Shown in pieces: positions 34,142 to 42,332 of a stretch of DNA of 64,000 nt (positions within the stretch are counted from its first letter, which is position 1; each line of letters starts with the position of its first letter). The stretch lies in contig JAQVBU010000005.1 in NCBI GenBank assembly GCA_028690155.1, positions 62,001 through 126,000 of the forward strand. The letters run 5' to 3'. The notes below the pieces were generated by a model that worked only from the letters and a program-made list of their open reading frames with translations, searched no databases and was not told where the DNA came from. Source of the DNA: Alphaproteobacteria bacterium. Its GTDB lineage: Bacteria > Pseudomonadota > Alphaproteobacteria > UBA9219. A program made the translations under genes and the position numbers.

Positions 34142-34903
34142 GCCCGAAACAAGGCTGCCTTCCCGCGCCTTATGGCGTTGGGTTGCATAACGATGACTAA
34201 AGAAACGTTTGGGGTCGGCGTAGGTATCTCCCAAGCTTGGAAGAACGTTCCCGACCCCAAAAACGTTCAGTTGGCTTACAATATAACCAGACAAATCAAA
34301 TAGATATTTGTCTTTCTTTATAGATTGCTTAAAGAAAAGTTCGTTGCCCGAATTTTGAGCAAAAAACGGAACGGAAAAAGATTTATCCACTTCATAAGAC
34401 TCTTGGGCGATGCACGGCCCCAGCGCGGCAACGATATTCTTACGACGAGCACCTCGTTTCTCCATGGCTTCGAGAACATTGCCCAAAATACCACCCAAAG
34501 CGCCCCGCCAACCCGCATGTGCGGCACCGATTACACCGGCTTCGGCGTCGGCCAACAAAACAGGGGCGCAATCCGCTGTCATGATCCCCAAAACAAGTCC
34601 CGGCCTGTCGGTAACCATGCCGTCCGCCGCCGGAGCCTCGCGAAAAGACCACGGCTCGGATACATAAACGACCGTCGGCGAATGAACCTGCCGACAGCAT
34701 AAAACTTGGGGGGAAGGAACACCGAAAAAAGAGCCGATTCTTTCCCGCCAAGGAGCCGAATCCGGTTCGTCCTGTAAAGGCGACAACCCGGCTCTGCCCC
34801 AAGAACGACCGAAAAAAGCATGGCGCACGTTTTCTAACGCATTCAAATTGCTTGCAAAAAGAATATCGGTGGGATCGGCGTCGAGAAAGGACATGATGAA
34901 CAT
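34127..34903 (-). CDS. pgeF: Peptidoglycan editing factor PgeF (laccase-domain family)
   Basis: A 258-residue member of the YfiH/DUF152 family, which removes wrongly incorporated residues during peptidoglycan synthesis. Typical features are RQVHSPTVVYV, ADGMVTDRPGLVLGIMTADC with the Cys/His metal site, GVIGAAHAGWRGALGGIL, LGPCIAQESYEV, and the C-terminal SHRYATQRHKAREGSLVSG. The ATG at 34903 follows CGGAAG; an ATG at 34894 is also possible. The gene is divergent from hpnC. In many Alphaproteobacteria pgeF instead sits beside lgt, so this context is different. Confidence 0.92.
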   Translation of the reverse strand: MFIMSFLDADPTDILFASNLNALENVRHAFFGRSWGRAGLSPLQDEPDSAPWRERIGSFFGVPSPQVLCCRQVHSPTVVYVSEPWSFREAPAADGMVTDRPGLVLGIMTADCAPVLLADAEAGVIGAAHAGWRGALGGILGNVLEAMEKRGARRKNIVAALGPCIAQESYEVDKSFSVPFFAQNSGNELFFKQSIKKDKYLFDLSGYIVSQLNVFGVGNVLPSLGDTYADPKRFFSHRYATQRHKAREGSLVSGLSMH

Positions 34904-35045
34904 CTTGAAAAACTTCCGAAACAACAGGATAAGCGTAGTTTCCGTGCCGTTCAAAGGGTTTCGCAAAAGGCCGTTTGCCTTCCTTTGTCGCGTACAATGA
35001 AAAACAGAGAAAAAATCCGGCTAACGTCCTTTTGCAGGCAGAATA

Positions 35046-35882
35046 ATGACTCAAGATTTTATGGATACAGCCAGTGGGAAAAACGCTTCGACAGAAAATT
35101 TTCCGGTCGGGTCCCTTTTAATCCGCGCGGATCTTCGTCCTCATATTCACGTCTTGTATGACTTTGCCCGTGCCGCCGACGACGTCAGCGATCATCCCGG
35201 CCTGTCGCCCCAAGAAAAAGTATCCAAGCTGGAAGAGTTTGCCACGACTCTTCTGGAGGATAAAAGCGACGCCGTTCCCCAGGCCGTGGCCTTGCGGAAA
35301 AGCCTTCGACAGACGAACGTTTCTCCGCAGCACAGCTTGGACCTTCTGACGGCTTTTAAGCGCGACGCGACACAGCAACGTTACGTGGATTGGTTTGATC
35401 TTCTCGACTATTGTACTTTTTCGGCCGCCCCCGTAGGACGCCATGTGCTGGCGCTTCATGGAATCGGTAAAGAGGCTTGGTCGGCAAACGACGCTTTGTG
35501 CGACGCCCTTCAGATTATCAATCATATTCAGGACTGTGCGGACGACTATAAAAAGCTAAACCGTGTTTATATCCCTCAGGATATGTTGACGAAATACGGC
35601 GCGCGCACCGAGGATCTCGCCCTGCCCAAATCGTCCGCATCTCTTCGGGCGACCTTGAACGCCATGCTGGATCGTTTGGACCCCATGATGAAAGAAGCCC
35701 TCCTCTTGCCCCAGCATATTCCCGATTGGCGCCTGAAAACCGAAACCGCCGTCATCGGCGCGCTGGCCGACCGTCTTATCGCCCTTCTTTATAAACGCGA
35801 TCCGTTATGCGACAACGTCAAGCTGGGAAAAGCTTCTATTTTTTGCGCGACTCTTTCGGGCATGTTAAGAGCGTGGCTATGA
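35046..35882 (+). CDS. hpnC: Hydroxysqualene synthase HpnC
   Basis: HpnC, 278 residues, a trans-prenyltransferase-fold enzyme that turns presqualene diphosphate into hydroxysqualene. The Asp-rich motif FARAADDVSDHP lies near residue 40. ENFPVGSLLIRADLRPHIHV and the second Asp region, IINHIQDCADDYKKLNRVYI, are characteristic of HpnC rather than HpnD. It opens a three-gene cluster in which each start overlaps the previous stop by ATGA. Products feed hopanoid synthesis, although no squalene-hopene cyclase is in the window. Confidence 0.95.
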   Translation: MTQDFMDTASGKNASTENFPVGSLLIRADLRPHIHVLYDFARAADDVSDHPGLSPQEKVSKLEEFATTLLEDKSDAVPQAVALRKSLRQTNVSPQHSLDLLTAFKRDATQQRYVDWFDLLDYCTFSAAPVGRHVLALHGIGKEAWSANDALCDALQIINHIQDCADDYKKLNRVYIPQDMLTKYGARTEDLALPKSSASLRATLNAMLDRLDPMMKEALLLPQHIPDWRLKTETAVIGALADRLIALLYKRDPLCDNVKLGKASIFCATLSGMLRAWL

Positions 35883-36733
35883 CGGATTCGGCTCTCTCCT
35901 ACACCGATGCCCTTCGCTATGTGACCAAGACGGTCGCCGCCTCCGGCACGTCTTTTAGCGCCGGCATGGCCGTCCTTCCCAAAAACCGCCGCGAAGCGAT
36001 CTATGCCCTTTATGCTTTTTGTCGCGTTGTAGACGATATCGCCGATGACAGCCCCTCGCCCGAAATTGCCGCGCAAGGTTTGCAGACATGGCGAGAACGG
36101 CTTACCGATCTCTTTAAGGGCAAGCCAACCGATCCCATCACAACGGCGCTTCTTCCCGCCCTATCGCGATATAACCTCTGCGAAGATGATTTTGGGGCCA
36201 TTATCGACGGCATGACGATGGATTCGACCGCCATTGTCGCTCCGTCCCTTGAAACGCTGGACCTTTACTGCGACCGCGTAGCCAGTGCTGTCGGGCGTAT
36301 TTCCGTTCGAATTTTCGGCGATGCACACCCCGAAGCGTTTCAAACCGCCTATCATCTCGGCCGTGCGCTGCAGCTTACGAACATTCTGCGCGATTTACAT
36401 GAAGATGTTCAGCGCGGCCGCCTTTACCTTCCCAAGGAATTCCTCGATGCGGAAGGCTTGAAAGACTGTTCTCCAAAAGAAGTTCTGACATCGCCCAAAC
36501 TTCCTGCTGTATGCCGTCGCTTGGCGGCCATCGCCCATGACCACTATAAAGCGGCGGGGTTGGCCATGGCGCAATGTTCATCGTCTGCCATGCGTCCTGC
36601 GCGCATCATGCACGCTTATTATGGGGCCATTCTTGAAAAGTTGGAACGCGCCGGATGGAAGGATCCATCCAAGCGAATAAGCCTTTCCTCCGGGAAAAAA
36701 CTTTATCTTATTTTCAAGGGCTTCTTTTTATGA
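35879..36733 (+). CDS. hpnD: Presqualene diphosphate synthase HpnD
   Basis: HpnD, 284 residues, condenses two farnesyl diphosphates to presqualene diphosphate. It shows FCRVVDDIADD (first Asp-rich motif), YCDRVASAVGRISVRIFG, and LGRALQLTNILRDLHEDVQ (second Asp-rich motif) followed by RGRLYLPKEFL. The ATG at 35879 overlaps the hpnC stop. It supplies the substrate of HpnC, so the gene order is not the reaction order. hpnE follows with the same 4-base overlap. Confidence 0.96.
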   Translation: MTDSALSYTDALRYVTKTVAASGTSFSAGMAVLPKNRREAIYALYAFCRVVDDIADDSPSPEIAAQGLQTWRERLTDLFKGKPTDPITTALLPALSRYNLCEDDFGAIIDGMTMDSTAIVAPSLETLDLYCDRVASAVGRISVRIFGDAHPEAFQTAYHLGRALQLTNILRDLHEDVQRGRLYLPKEFLDAEGLKDCSPKEVLTSPKLPAVCRRLAAIAHDHYKAAGLAMAQCSSSAMRPARIMHAYYGAILEKLERAGWKDPSKRISLSSGKKLYLIFKGFFL

Positions 36734-37983
36734 CCGATCGCCACGTCCACATTGTCGGCGCCGGATTAGCCGGTCTTTCGGCCGCGTTGCAGCTTTCCTT
36801 GTCCGGGGAAAAGGTGATTGTTTACGAGGCCGCTCCTTTTGCCGGTGGGCGATGCCGTTCTTTTCTGGATCGCGAATTGGGCTGTCGCATCGATAACGGC
36901 AATCATCTTGTTTTATCGGGTAACGTCGCCGTGCGCGACTATCTTTATTTGACGAACGCGACGGAAACAATGGCCGGACCGGGATCCCCCGTGTTTCCGT
37001 TTTATGACATCACCGATGGCGCACAGTGGATCATACGGATGAATCGGGGATCGTTTCCCTGGTGGATTTTCGATAAAAAACGCCGAATTCCGGGAACGAC
37101 ACTCGCTCAATACCTCTCCGTCTTGCGCATTCTTTTGGCGCGCCGGAATGATACGACGAAAGGCTTAGCGAGTAATAAAAACATTCTTTATTCCCGTTTT
37201 TGGGAGCCCCTTATCATCGGGGCCTTAAACACCGAGCCTGATATCGCGTCAGCCAAGCTGTTGCGCAACGTGTTGTCCCAAAGCTTCGGCGCGGGAGGAA
37301 ACGCTTGTGTTCCGCTTATTCCCAAGCTCGGCTTGTCCGAAACGTTCGTGGCACCGTGCCTTAATGTGCTGCGCCAGAACGGCGTCGAAATGAAATACTA
37401 TCATCGGCTTCGCTCGATGCTATGGGAAGGCGACTGTGTGCGTGAACTGGCCTTCAACAACGGCAAGGTCGAATTGAATCCCAATGATTGGGTTATTTTG
37501 GCGCTTCCGGCGTGGTTCATGCGCGAGCTTTTGCCGGAAGTTCCCGCCCCAACCGACTTCCGCTCTATTTTGAACACGCATTTCCGCCTCGACGAGATGC
37601 CCGTCTCCAATGGTTTTACAGGAATTGTCAGCGGCTATTCAGAATGGCTGTTCGTAAGAGATAACATAGCCTCTGTAACGATCAGCTGCGCCGAGCGCTT
37701 CAAGAAAATTCCTTCCCGCGACATGGCTGCCTTTGTTTGGGCCGAAATCGCGACTGTTTTAGACCTTGATCCCAAGAAGATACCGCCGCACCGAATCTTT
37801 CTCGAAAAATATGCGACCCTTGCCGCAACGCCTCAACAGGACGCCCAACGCTCCTCGGCGTATACCGGATGGAAAAACATCTCGTTGGCTGGAGAATGGA
37901 CAGCAACCGGCCTTCCCTCGACAATCGAAGGGGCCTTGCGCTCGGGCGTCAAAGCCGCTCAGGTCGCGCTTCGTTGGAAATAG
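36730..37983 (+). CDS. hpnE: Hydroxysqualene dehydroxylase HpnE (FAD-dependent)
   Basis: HpnE, 417 residues, a flavin amine-oxidase/desaturase-like protein that reduces hydroxysqualene to squalene. The dinucleotide fold is VHIVGAGLAGLSAALQLSLS with the following EAAPFAGGRCRSF. Later blocks are NGNHLVLSGN and the C-terminal ISLAGEWTATGLPSTIEGAL, which closes the FAD site. The ATG overlaps the hpnD stop. Together HpnC, HpnD and HpnE give squalene from farnesyl diphosphate at the membrane. An intrinsic terminator follows the stop. Confidence 0.95.
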   Translation: MTDRHVHIVGAGLAGLSAALQLSLSGEKVIVYEAAPFAGGRCRSFLDRELGCRIDNGNHLVLSGNVAVRDYLYLTNATETMAGPGSPVFPFYDITDGAQWIIRMNRGSFPWWIFDKKRRIPGTTLAQYLSVLRILLARRNDTTKGLASNKNILYSRFWEPLIIGALNTEPDIASAKLLRNVLSQSFGAGGNACVPLIPKLGLSETFVAPCLNVLRQNGVEMKYYHRLRSMLWEGDCVRELAFNNGKVELNPNDWVILALPAWFMRELLPEVPAPTDFRSILNTHFRLDEMPVSNGFTGIVSGYSEWLFVRDNIASVTISCAERFKKIPSRDMAAFVWAEIATVLDLDPKKIPPHRIFLEKYATLAATPQQDAQRSSAYTGWKNISLAGEWTATGLPSTIEGALRSGVKAAQVALRWK

Positions 37984-37990
37984 CCTCCCT

Positions 37991-38030
37991 GCAAAAAAGC
38001 GCCCGGACAAATCCGGGCGCTTTTGCAAAA
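37991..38030. terminator. Bidirectional intrinsic terminator between hpnE and gcrA
   Basis: GCGCCCGG and CCGGGCGC form a strong GC stem with loop ACAAAT, flanked by A-run and T-run (GCAAAAAA on the left, TTTTGC on the right). It ends the hpnCDE transcript and, read the other way, the gcrA transcript. Confidence 0.9.
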
Positions 38031-38046
38031 AGAAAAAATCATTCTT

Positions 38047-38574
38047 TTATGACTTGTCGTCCTCGGTTCCCTTCGTACCGCGCGTACGCTTGGCCACATT
38101 CTGATAGGCAACGCGCGCATGATCCGCACAATAAGGAAGCCCTTCGACCGTTTCGCAACCGCAGAAGCGAAAATCGGGAGAACGAGGATCGCCGATCGGC
38201 CAGCGGCAATGACGATCGCCGGCTTTGGTCATAGCAATGCCTTCGCTGCGGACGGTCCCACCAATTCCTTCCAATGAGCGAAAAATGTCCCGCGCCGTAG
38301 GAAGCGCCCGATTTGAAGCAGGTACAGACGACGTTGGCGCAACAGGAATTGGACGAAGAATCCTTTTGCGACCGGATTTAATGGAGGTTATGGCGCTGGG
38401 CGTTCCCGGCATAGCCACTCTGACCGTGGATTTCTGCGTGGACAATTTAAGACGATGCGCCTTGCCGATCACAGCGTTCCGCGTCAGCCCGCCAATGTGT
38501 TCGGCAATTTCGCTGGCGCTATGATGCCCCCACATATCCTTGAGCATTTGGATTTTTTGCTCGGTCCATGTCAT
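38047..38574 (-). CDS. gcrA: Cell-cycle regulator GcrA
   Basis: GcrA, 175 residues, a transcription factor confined to Alphaproteobacteria that binds sigma-70 RNA polymerase and prefers promoters methylated at GANTC by CcrM. The N-terminal helix-turn-helix reads MTWTEQKIQMLKDMWGHHSA, then LTRNAVIGKAHRLKL. The C-terminal part has CRWPIGDPRSPDFRFCGCET and YCADHARVAY, the Cys/His segment typical of the family. Upstream is a 650-base region holding DnaA-box-like sites and at least nine GANTC sites. That fits known control of gcrA by DnaA in Caulobacter. Confidence 0.95.
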   Translation of the reverse strand: MTWTEQKIQMLKDMWGHHSASEIAEHIGGLTRNAVIGKAHRLKLSTQKSTVRVAMPGTPSAITSIKSGRKRILRPIPVAPTSSVPASNRALPTARDIFRSLEGIGGTVRSEGIAMTKAGDRHCRWPIGDPRSPDFRFCGCETVEGLPYCADHARVAYQNVAKRTRGTKGTEDDKS

Positions 38575-38742
38575 TGTTTGTTCTCTCCTGATGATTTGTT
38601 GGCGGGAAGAGATCTCCTTCGGAATCGAAAAAACCCCAAAACAAATCCCCGAAACGGCGAATCGTTAACCACTAGATTTTGTGGCTTACGAGATAAAGGT
38701 CATACCACGGAGGCCGAATCGATTCTATAGAACACAGTATTT

Positions 38743-38876
38743 TGTGGATAAATTGTGGGTATCGCCTATATGTTGTTTGTTAACAATCTGAATCGTTTAC
38801 CATTTATTAATTTATACACAGACCCTCTTCCTTCCTCTGAGGGCTTAAAGCGCTCTTTTTTGGAAAGATATCCACA
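38743..38876. promoter_or_regulatory. Cluster of DnaA-box-like sites
   Basis: 38743-38751 is TGTGGATAA, a perfect TTATCCACA box on the minus strand. 38812-38820 is TTATACACA, which fits the relaxed TTWTNCACA consensus. 38868-38876 is ATATCCACA, one mismatch. They flank the AT-rich core. A fourth, poorer match (TGTGGGTAT) lies just after the first. Confidence 0.65.
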
Positions 38877-38898
38877 ACTTTCTTGATCAATTTTTCAC

Positions 38899-38919
38899 GA
38901 ATCAGACTCGATTCGAGTC
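38899..38919. promoter_or_regulatory. Four GANTC (CcrM-type) sites in 21 bases
   Basis: GAATC, GACTC, GATTC and GAGTC follow each other at 38899, 38905, 38910 and 38915, the last three back to back. The last three also form the 15-base palindrome GACTCGATTCGAGTC around a central T. GANTC is the CcrM methylation site of Alphaproteobacteria. Confidence 0.85.
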
Positions 38920-39228
38920 GCCATGGCGTGTCACATGCCGATGTTGGCTAGCTTTGCGGCAACGTATAACAGCATCATTGTGGTGACGTTCAACGGACGT
39001 CAGGGCGGAAAAATTCAGAGCGACGCATCCCCTCTGATAGGGAAAATAGCAACGGCAAGCCTTTCAAAAAGGAAAAGCGCGCTGAAATCATAAAAAAAGG
39101 GACGCCATTAAAATAAGAAGTTGGCGATTTTATTCGCCCAAACGCTTTGTCTTTTTGAAATACCTTTGACAAGGTGCTTTTCCTGTCGAAAATGGCGGTA
39201 TTCTTCACGTTTTTCAGGGAGAGCTTTC

Positions 39229-40122
39229 ATGTTCAAGGGTGTCTATACCGCTATCGTCACGCCTTTCAAAGACGGAAAACTTGATGAAGATGCCTTGTGC
39301 CAATTCATCGAATGGCAAATTAACGAAGGCGTTCAGGGGCTCATTGTTGCAGGAACGACGGGTGAAGCGCCGACGCTCTCAACCGAGGAATACACGCGCC
39401 TGATCGAGCTTTCCATCAAAACAAACCGTGGACGCGTTGCCGTTATCGCGGGAACCGGGACGAATTCGACCCAAAAAACGATAGACACGACGCGCTTGGC
39501 CAAAGATCTCGGCGCCGACGGCGCGTTGGTCGTCATGCCCTACTACAACAAGCCGACGCAGGAAGGCATGCGCCGCCATTTCGAAGCCGTGGCCGATGCC
39601 GTCGATCTTCCCATCCTGATCTACAACGTGCCGAGCCGCTGCATCGTCGACATGAGCGTCGACACGATGGCCGCCTTGGCGACGCATAAAAACATCGTCG
39701 GCGTCAAAGATGCGACCGACGACCTGTCGCGACCCGTCCTGACTCGCCGCGCATGCGGTCCCGATTTTTGCCTGATGACGGGCGAAAACGGCACGTTCGG
39801 CGCCTTTCTCGCTCAAGGCGGCGACGGAGGCATTCTGGTTACCTCAAACGTCACCCCCAAAGCCTTGCGTATGATGTACGATGCTTGGCTCGCCAAGGAC
39901 ATGGACACGTTCTCGCGTATTAATTTGGCTTTGGCTCCCTTGCACAAGGCCCTTTTCTGCGAGTCCAATCCGTCGCCTGTTAAGTATGCCGTCTCCCGGC
40001 TCAATCTTTGTAAAAACGAGCTACGGCAACCCCTCGTCCAAGCTTCCAAAACGGCATGCGAAAAAATCGATGCCGCTCTTCAGATTGCAGCCGATGCCGG
40101 CTTTCTTAAGCTTGCCTCGTAA
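39229..40122 (+). CDS. dapA: 4-hydroxy-tetrahydrodipicolinate synthase
   Basis: DapA, 297 residues, a class I aldolase-fold enzyme that condenses pyruvate with aspartate semialdehyde to begin the diaminopimelate/lysine branch. It has GVYTAIVTPFKDGKLDEDAL, VAGTTGEAPTLSTEEY, VVMPYYNKPTQEGMRRHFEA, YNVPSRC with the catalytic Tyr, IVGVKDATDD with the Schiff-base Lys, and the C-terminal LCKNELRQPLV. The ATG at 39229 follows AGGGAGAG. It faces the DnaA/GANTC region. The next enzyme, dapB, is 16 kb away. smpB, often next to dapA in this class, is not here. Confidence 0.97.
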   Translation: MFKGVYTAIVTPFKDGKLDEDALCQFIEWQINEGVQGLIVAGTTGEAPTLSTEEYTRLIELSIKTNRGRVAVIAGTGTNSTQKTIDTTRLAKDLGADGALVVMPYYNKPTQEGMRRHFEAVADAVDLPILIYNVPSRCIVDMSVDTMAALATHKNIVGVKDATDDLSRPVLTRRACGPDFCLMTGENGTFGAFLAQGGDGGILVTSNVTPKALRMMYDAWLAKDMDTFSRINLALAPLHKALFCESNPSPVKYAVSRLNLCKNELRQPLVQASKTACEKIDAALQIAADAGFLKLAS

Positions 40123-40133
40123 CACGACGCGTA

Positions 40134-40195
40134 CTAGAGCCGATTCACGTGAACGGTTGTCGTTAAAAGACGCCAACTTCTGGAAAAGGCTCTAG
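40134..40195. repeat. 62-base inverted-repeat element between dapA and secD
   Basis: CTAGAGCC at 40134-40141 and GGCTCTAG at 40188-40195 are perfect 8-base arms around 46 bases. TTCACGTGAA, a perfect 10-base palindrome, lies at 40143-40152. It sits in the convergent gap of two genes. There is no T-run, so it is not an obvious terminator. Confidence 0.4.
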
Positions 40196-40228
40196 GAAGT
40201 TTTGCCAAGAAGAAAGGGCTTTTGTCGC

Positions 40229-41794
40229 CTAGAGGGGAATTGCTTTGGGCTTGGTCTGTCTCAACCAATAGACGATAATCACGCGCGTGATCATCAGGGC
40301 CGAGAAAATCGACGTCACGATGCCGATGCTGAGCGTCACGGCAAAACCTTTGACGGGACCGGAGCCGCAGAAAAACATCAAAATCGCCGCAATAAGAGTC
40401 GTCATATTGGCGTCGATAATAGCCGACAAGGCATTGCCATAGCCAAGATCGATGGAACTGATTACCGACCGGCCGGCGCAAGATTCTTCGCGAATACGCT
40501 CGAACACAAGGACGTTGGCATCCACGGCCGTCCCAATGGTCAAAATAATGCCCGCAATGCCGGGAAGAGTCAGAGTCGCTTGAAGAATAGAGAGAACGGC
40601 AAAAATCAGCGCGACGTTGAAAAACAAAGCAACCGTCGCAAAAACACCGAACAGACCGTAGGCAAGGATGAAAAACACGACAACCAAAACAAGACCCAAA
40701 AGGCAGGCCACAGCGCCGGCATGAATGGAATCCGCGCCCAATCCTGGTCCAACGGTACGTTCTTCAAGAACCTTAATCGGGGCAGGAAGCGCTCCTGCCC
40801 GGAGCAAAAGCGCCAAATCCTGTGCCGACTGGGTTGTGAAATTCCCTGAAATAACGCCGCTTCCGCCTAAAATCGGTTCACGAATGACCGGAGCGCTGAT
40901 AACCGTGTCGTCCAAGACAATCGCGAAAAGATGGCCTACGTTGGCGCGCGTGGCCGCACCGAAACGGCGCGCACCGATTGAATCGAATTTAAAGGAAACG
41001 ACAGGCATCCCCTCTTGAAACGAAGGTTGCGCATCAACAAGCGTATCGCCCGAAACCATGACGCGTTTCTGTACGACATAACGACGACCATCGTCCTGAG
41101 AGGACAGGATTTCCTCTCCTGGGGGGACGCGGCCGTCTACAGGATTGGCCGTTTCGTCAACGAGGCGAAACGTCAACTTGGCTGTTTGTCCGAGAAGTTT
41201 CTTAATACGTTCAGGATCGTCCAAACCGGGAAGCTGCACCAAAATCCGATTATCGCCTTGCCGCTGAATAGAGGGTTCGCGCGTTCCCGTTTCGTCAACG
41301 CGGCGTCGAACGATTTCGATTGATTGATCCATGGCAGCCTTTTTACGCTCGGCAATCATCGCTTCGCTCATGCGCAGCGTAACGGTTCCTTCGCTAAGCG
41401 AAAGTTCCAAGCTCGGATCCATGTTATAAAGAACGGAACGAACCTGTTTTTCCTGCTCGGCGTCCATCAACTTGAAATGGACAGCGTTATCCAAAAGGCC
41501 AAGATCGGTATAGCCAATACGGGGTTTCGAAGCGCGCAAGGCTGTGCGCACCTGATCGACCATCATTTGCATGCGCTCTTCGATAACATCATCGACTTCG
41601 ACTTCGAGCAAAAGGTGCGAACCGCCGCGAAGATCCAGTCCGAGGTTAACCGTCTGGTTCGGGAAAAAAGAGGGCGTATGCGTCTGAAGCCATACGACCT
41701 GTTTTTTATCCAGCAAATTGGGCGCGGAATATAAAAGAGCGATCGCACAAATGGCGGCAATCAGTACAATTTTCCAACGTTCCAGATAAACCAT
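40229..41794 (-). CDS. secD: Protein translocase subunit SecD
   Basis: SecD, 521 residues, part of the SecDF-YajC complex that uses the proton motive force to help preprotein export. It begins with a membrane helix (WKIVLIAAICAIALLYSAP), then LGLDLRGGSHLLLEVE, the large periplasmic domain with IQRQGDNRILVQLPG, and five C-terminal helices. GTAVDANVLVFERIREE and SIDLGYGNALSAIIDANMTT are the hallmark RND motifs. The yajC start lies upstream. SecF would normally follow immediately, but dapA is there instead, so secF must be elsewhere. Confidence 0.96.
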   Translation of the reverse strand: MVYLERWKIVLIAAICAIALLYSAPNLLDKKQVVWLQTHTPSFFPNQTVNLGLDLRGGSHLLLEVEVDDVIEERMQMMVDQVRTALRASKPRIGYTDLGLLDNAVHFKLMDAEQEKQVRSVLYNMDPSLELSLSEGTVTLRMSEAMIAERKKAAMDQSIEIVRRRVDETGTREPSIQRQGDNRILVQLPGLDDPERIKKLLGQTAKLTFRLVDETANPVDGRVPPGEEILSSQDDGRRYVVQKRVMVSGDTLVDAQPSFQEGMPVVSFKFDSIGARRFGAATRANVGHLFAIVLDDTVISAPVIREPILGGSGVISGNFTTQSAQDLALLLRAGALPAPIKVLEERTVGPGLGADSIHAGAVACLLGLVLVVVFFILAYGLFGVFATVALFFNVALIFAVLSILQATLTLPGIAGIILTIGTAVDANVLVFERIREESCAGRSVISSIDLGYGNALSAIIDANMTTLIAAILMFFCGSGPVKGFAVTLSIGIVTSIFSALMITRVIIVYWLRQTKPKAIPL

Positions 41795-41814
41795 GGCGTT
41801 CTTTCGATCCCTGC

Positions 41815-42186
41815 TTACGCCTGGGCGGCTTTGTCATCGTCTTTCTTTGTAGAAGAAGAATCCAAAAGCGTCACACTGTCGCGATTGACTTTGACTTTCA
41901 CGCCATCAGCGATTTGCAACAACATTGTTGCCGACGCTTCGTCAATCGAAACAATTGTCCCATGAAGGCCGCCGGACGTAACGACGCAATCACGAATTTT
42001 CAGGGCCTTGATCATTTTATCGTGTTCAATGATCTTTTTCTGTTGAGGGCGAATGACCAGAAAGTAAAAAACGGCAAAGATCAGGATAAACGGCACTAAA
42101 TTCATGAGTGCCGACGACGTTTCAGTCGATGGAGCGGCATTCTGAGCCCAAGCCGAGGAAACAAGAAGTGAAGAAAGATCGATCAT
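41815..42186 (-). CDS. yajC: Preprotein translocase subunit YajC
   Basis: YajC, 123 residues, a single-helix membrane subunit associated with SecDF. The helix LVPFILIFAVFYFLVIRPQQ and the following KKIIEHDKMIKALKI(R)DCVVTSGG block identify it, with IVSIDEASATMLLQIADGVK completing the conserved core. The ATG at 42186 follows GAGGG; a longer reading adds an unlikely leader. secD starts 20 bases after its stop, so they are an operon. Confidence 0.95.
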   Translation of the reverse strand: MIDLSSLLVSSAWAQNAAPSTETSSALMNLVPFILIFAVFYFLVIRPQQKKIIEHDKMIKALKIRDCVVTSGGLHGTIVSIDEASATMLLQIADGVKVKVNRDSVTLLDSSSTKKDDDKAAQA

Positions 42187-42261
42187 AGGAAACCCTCTGC
42201 CCTGAAATAAAAACAAACACATCTTAATTGTAGGGTGGTACGCTTTTTTCCTCAAGAGAAC

Positions 42262-42311
42262 AAGAGCCGAAAACCGGGAAGATAACTCTTCCGATTTTCG
42301 GCCCTTTTAAG
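42262..42311. terminator. Hairpin downstream of the OmpA-domain gene
   Basis: GCCGAAAA (42266) pairs with TTTTCGGC (42295), with an inner GGAAGA/TCTTCC stem and a TAAC-type loop. It lies between the OmpA-domain gene stop and the yajC start. The tract after the stem is only mildly T-rich on either strand, so it is a moderate intrinsic terminator. Confidence 0.55.
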
Positions 42312-42332
42312 ATTAAGGCGTGTAAGGAACCC

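Larger units (their letters stand above)
38575..39228. promoter_or_regulatory. gcrA-dapA divergent intergenic region with DnaA boxes and many GANTC sites
   Basis: A 654-base non-coding stretch between divergent gcrA and dapA. It contains DnaA-box-like 9-mers, an AT-rich core (about 38,740-38,820) and nine GANTC sites between 38622 and 38919: 38622, 38659, 38716, 38721, 38790, 38899, 38905, 38910, 38915. Chance would give about one in that length. An open frame on the minus strand at 38990-39208 has no coding character. The region might be the gcrA control region, a replication origin, or both. Confidence 0.7.

Noticed and set aside
38990-39208. Minus-strand 72-residue open frame in the gcrA-dapA region
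   Set aside because: No ribosome site, no recognised motif, and it overlaps the dapA promoter region.
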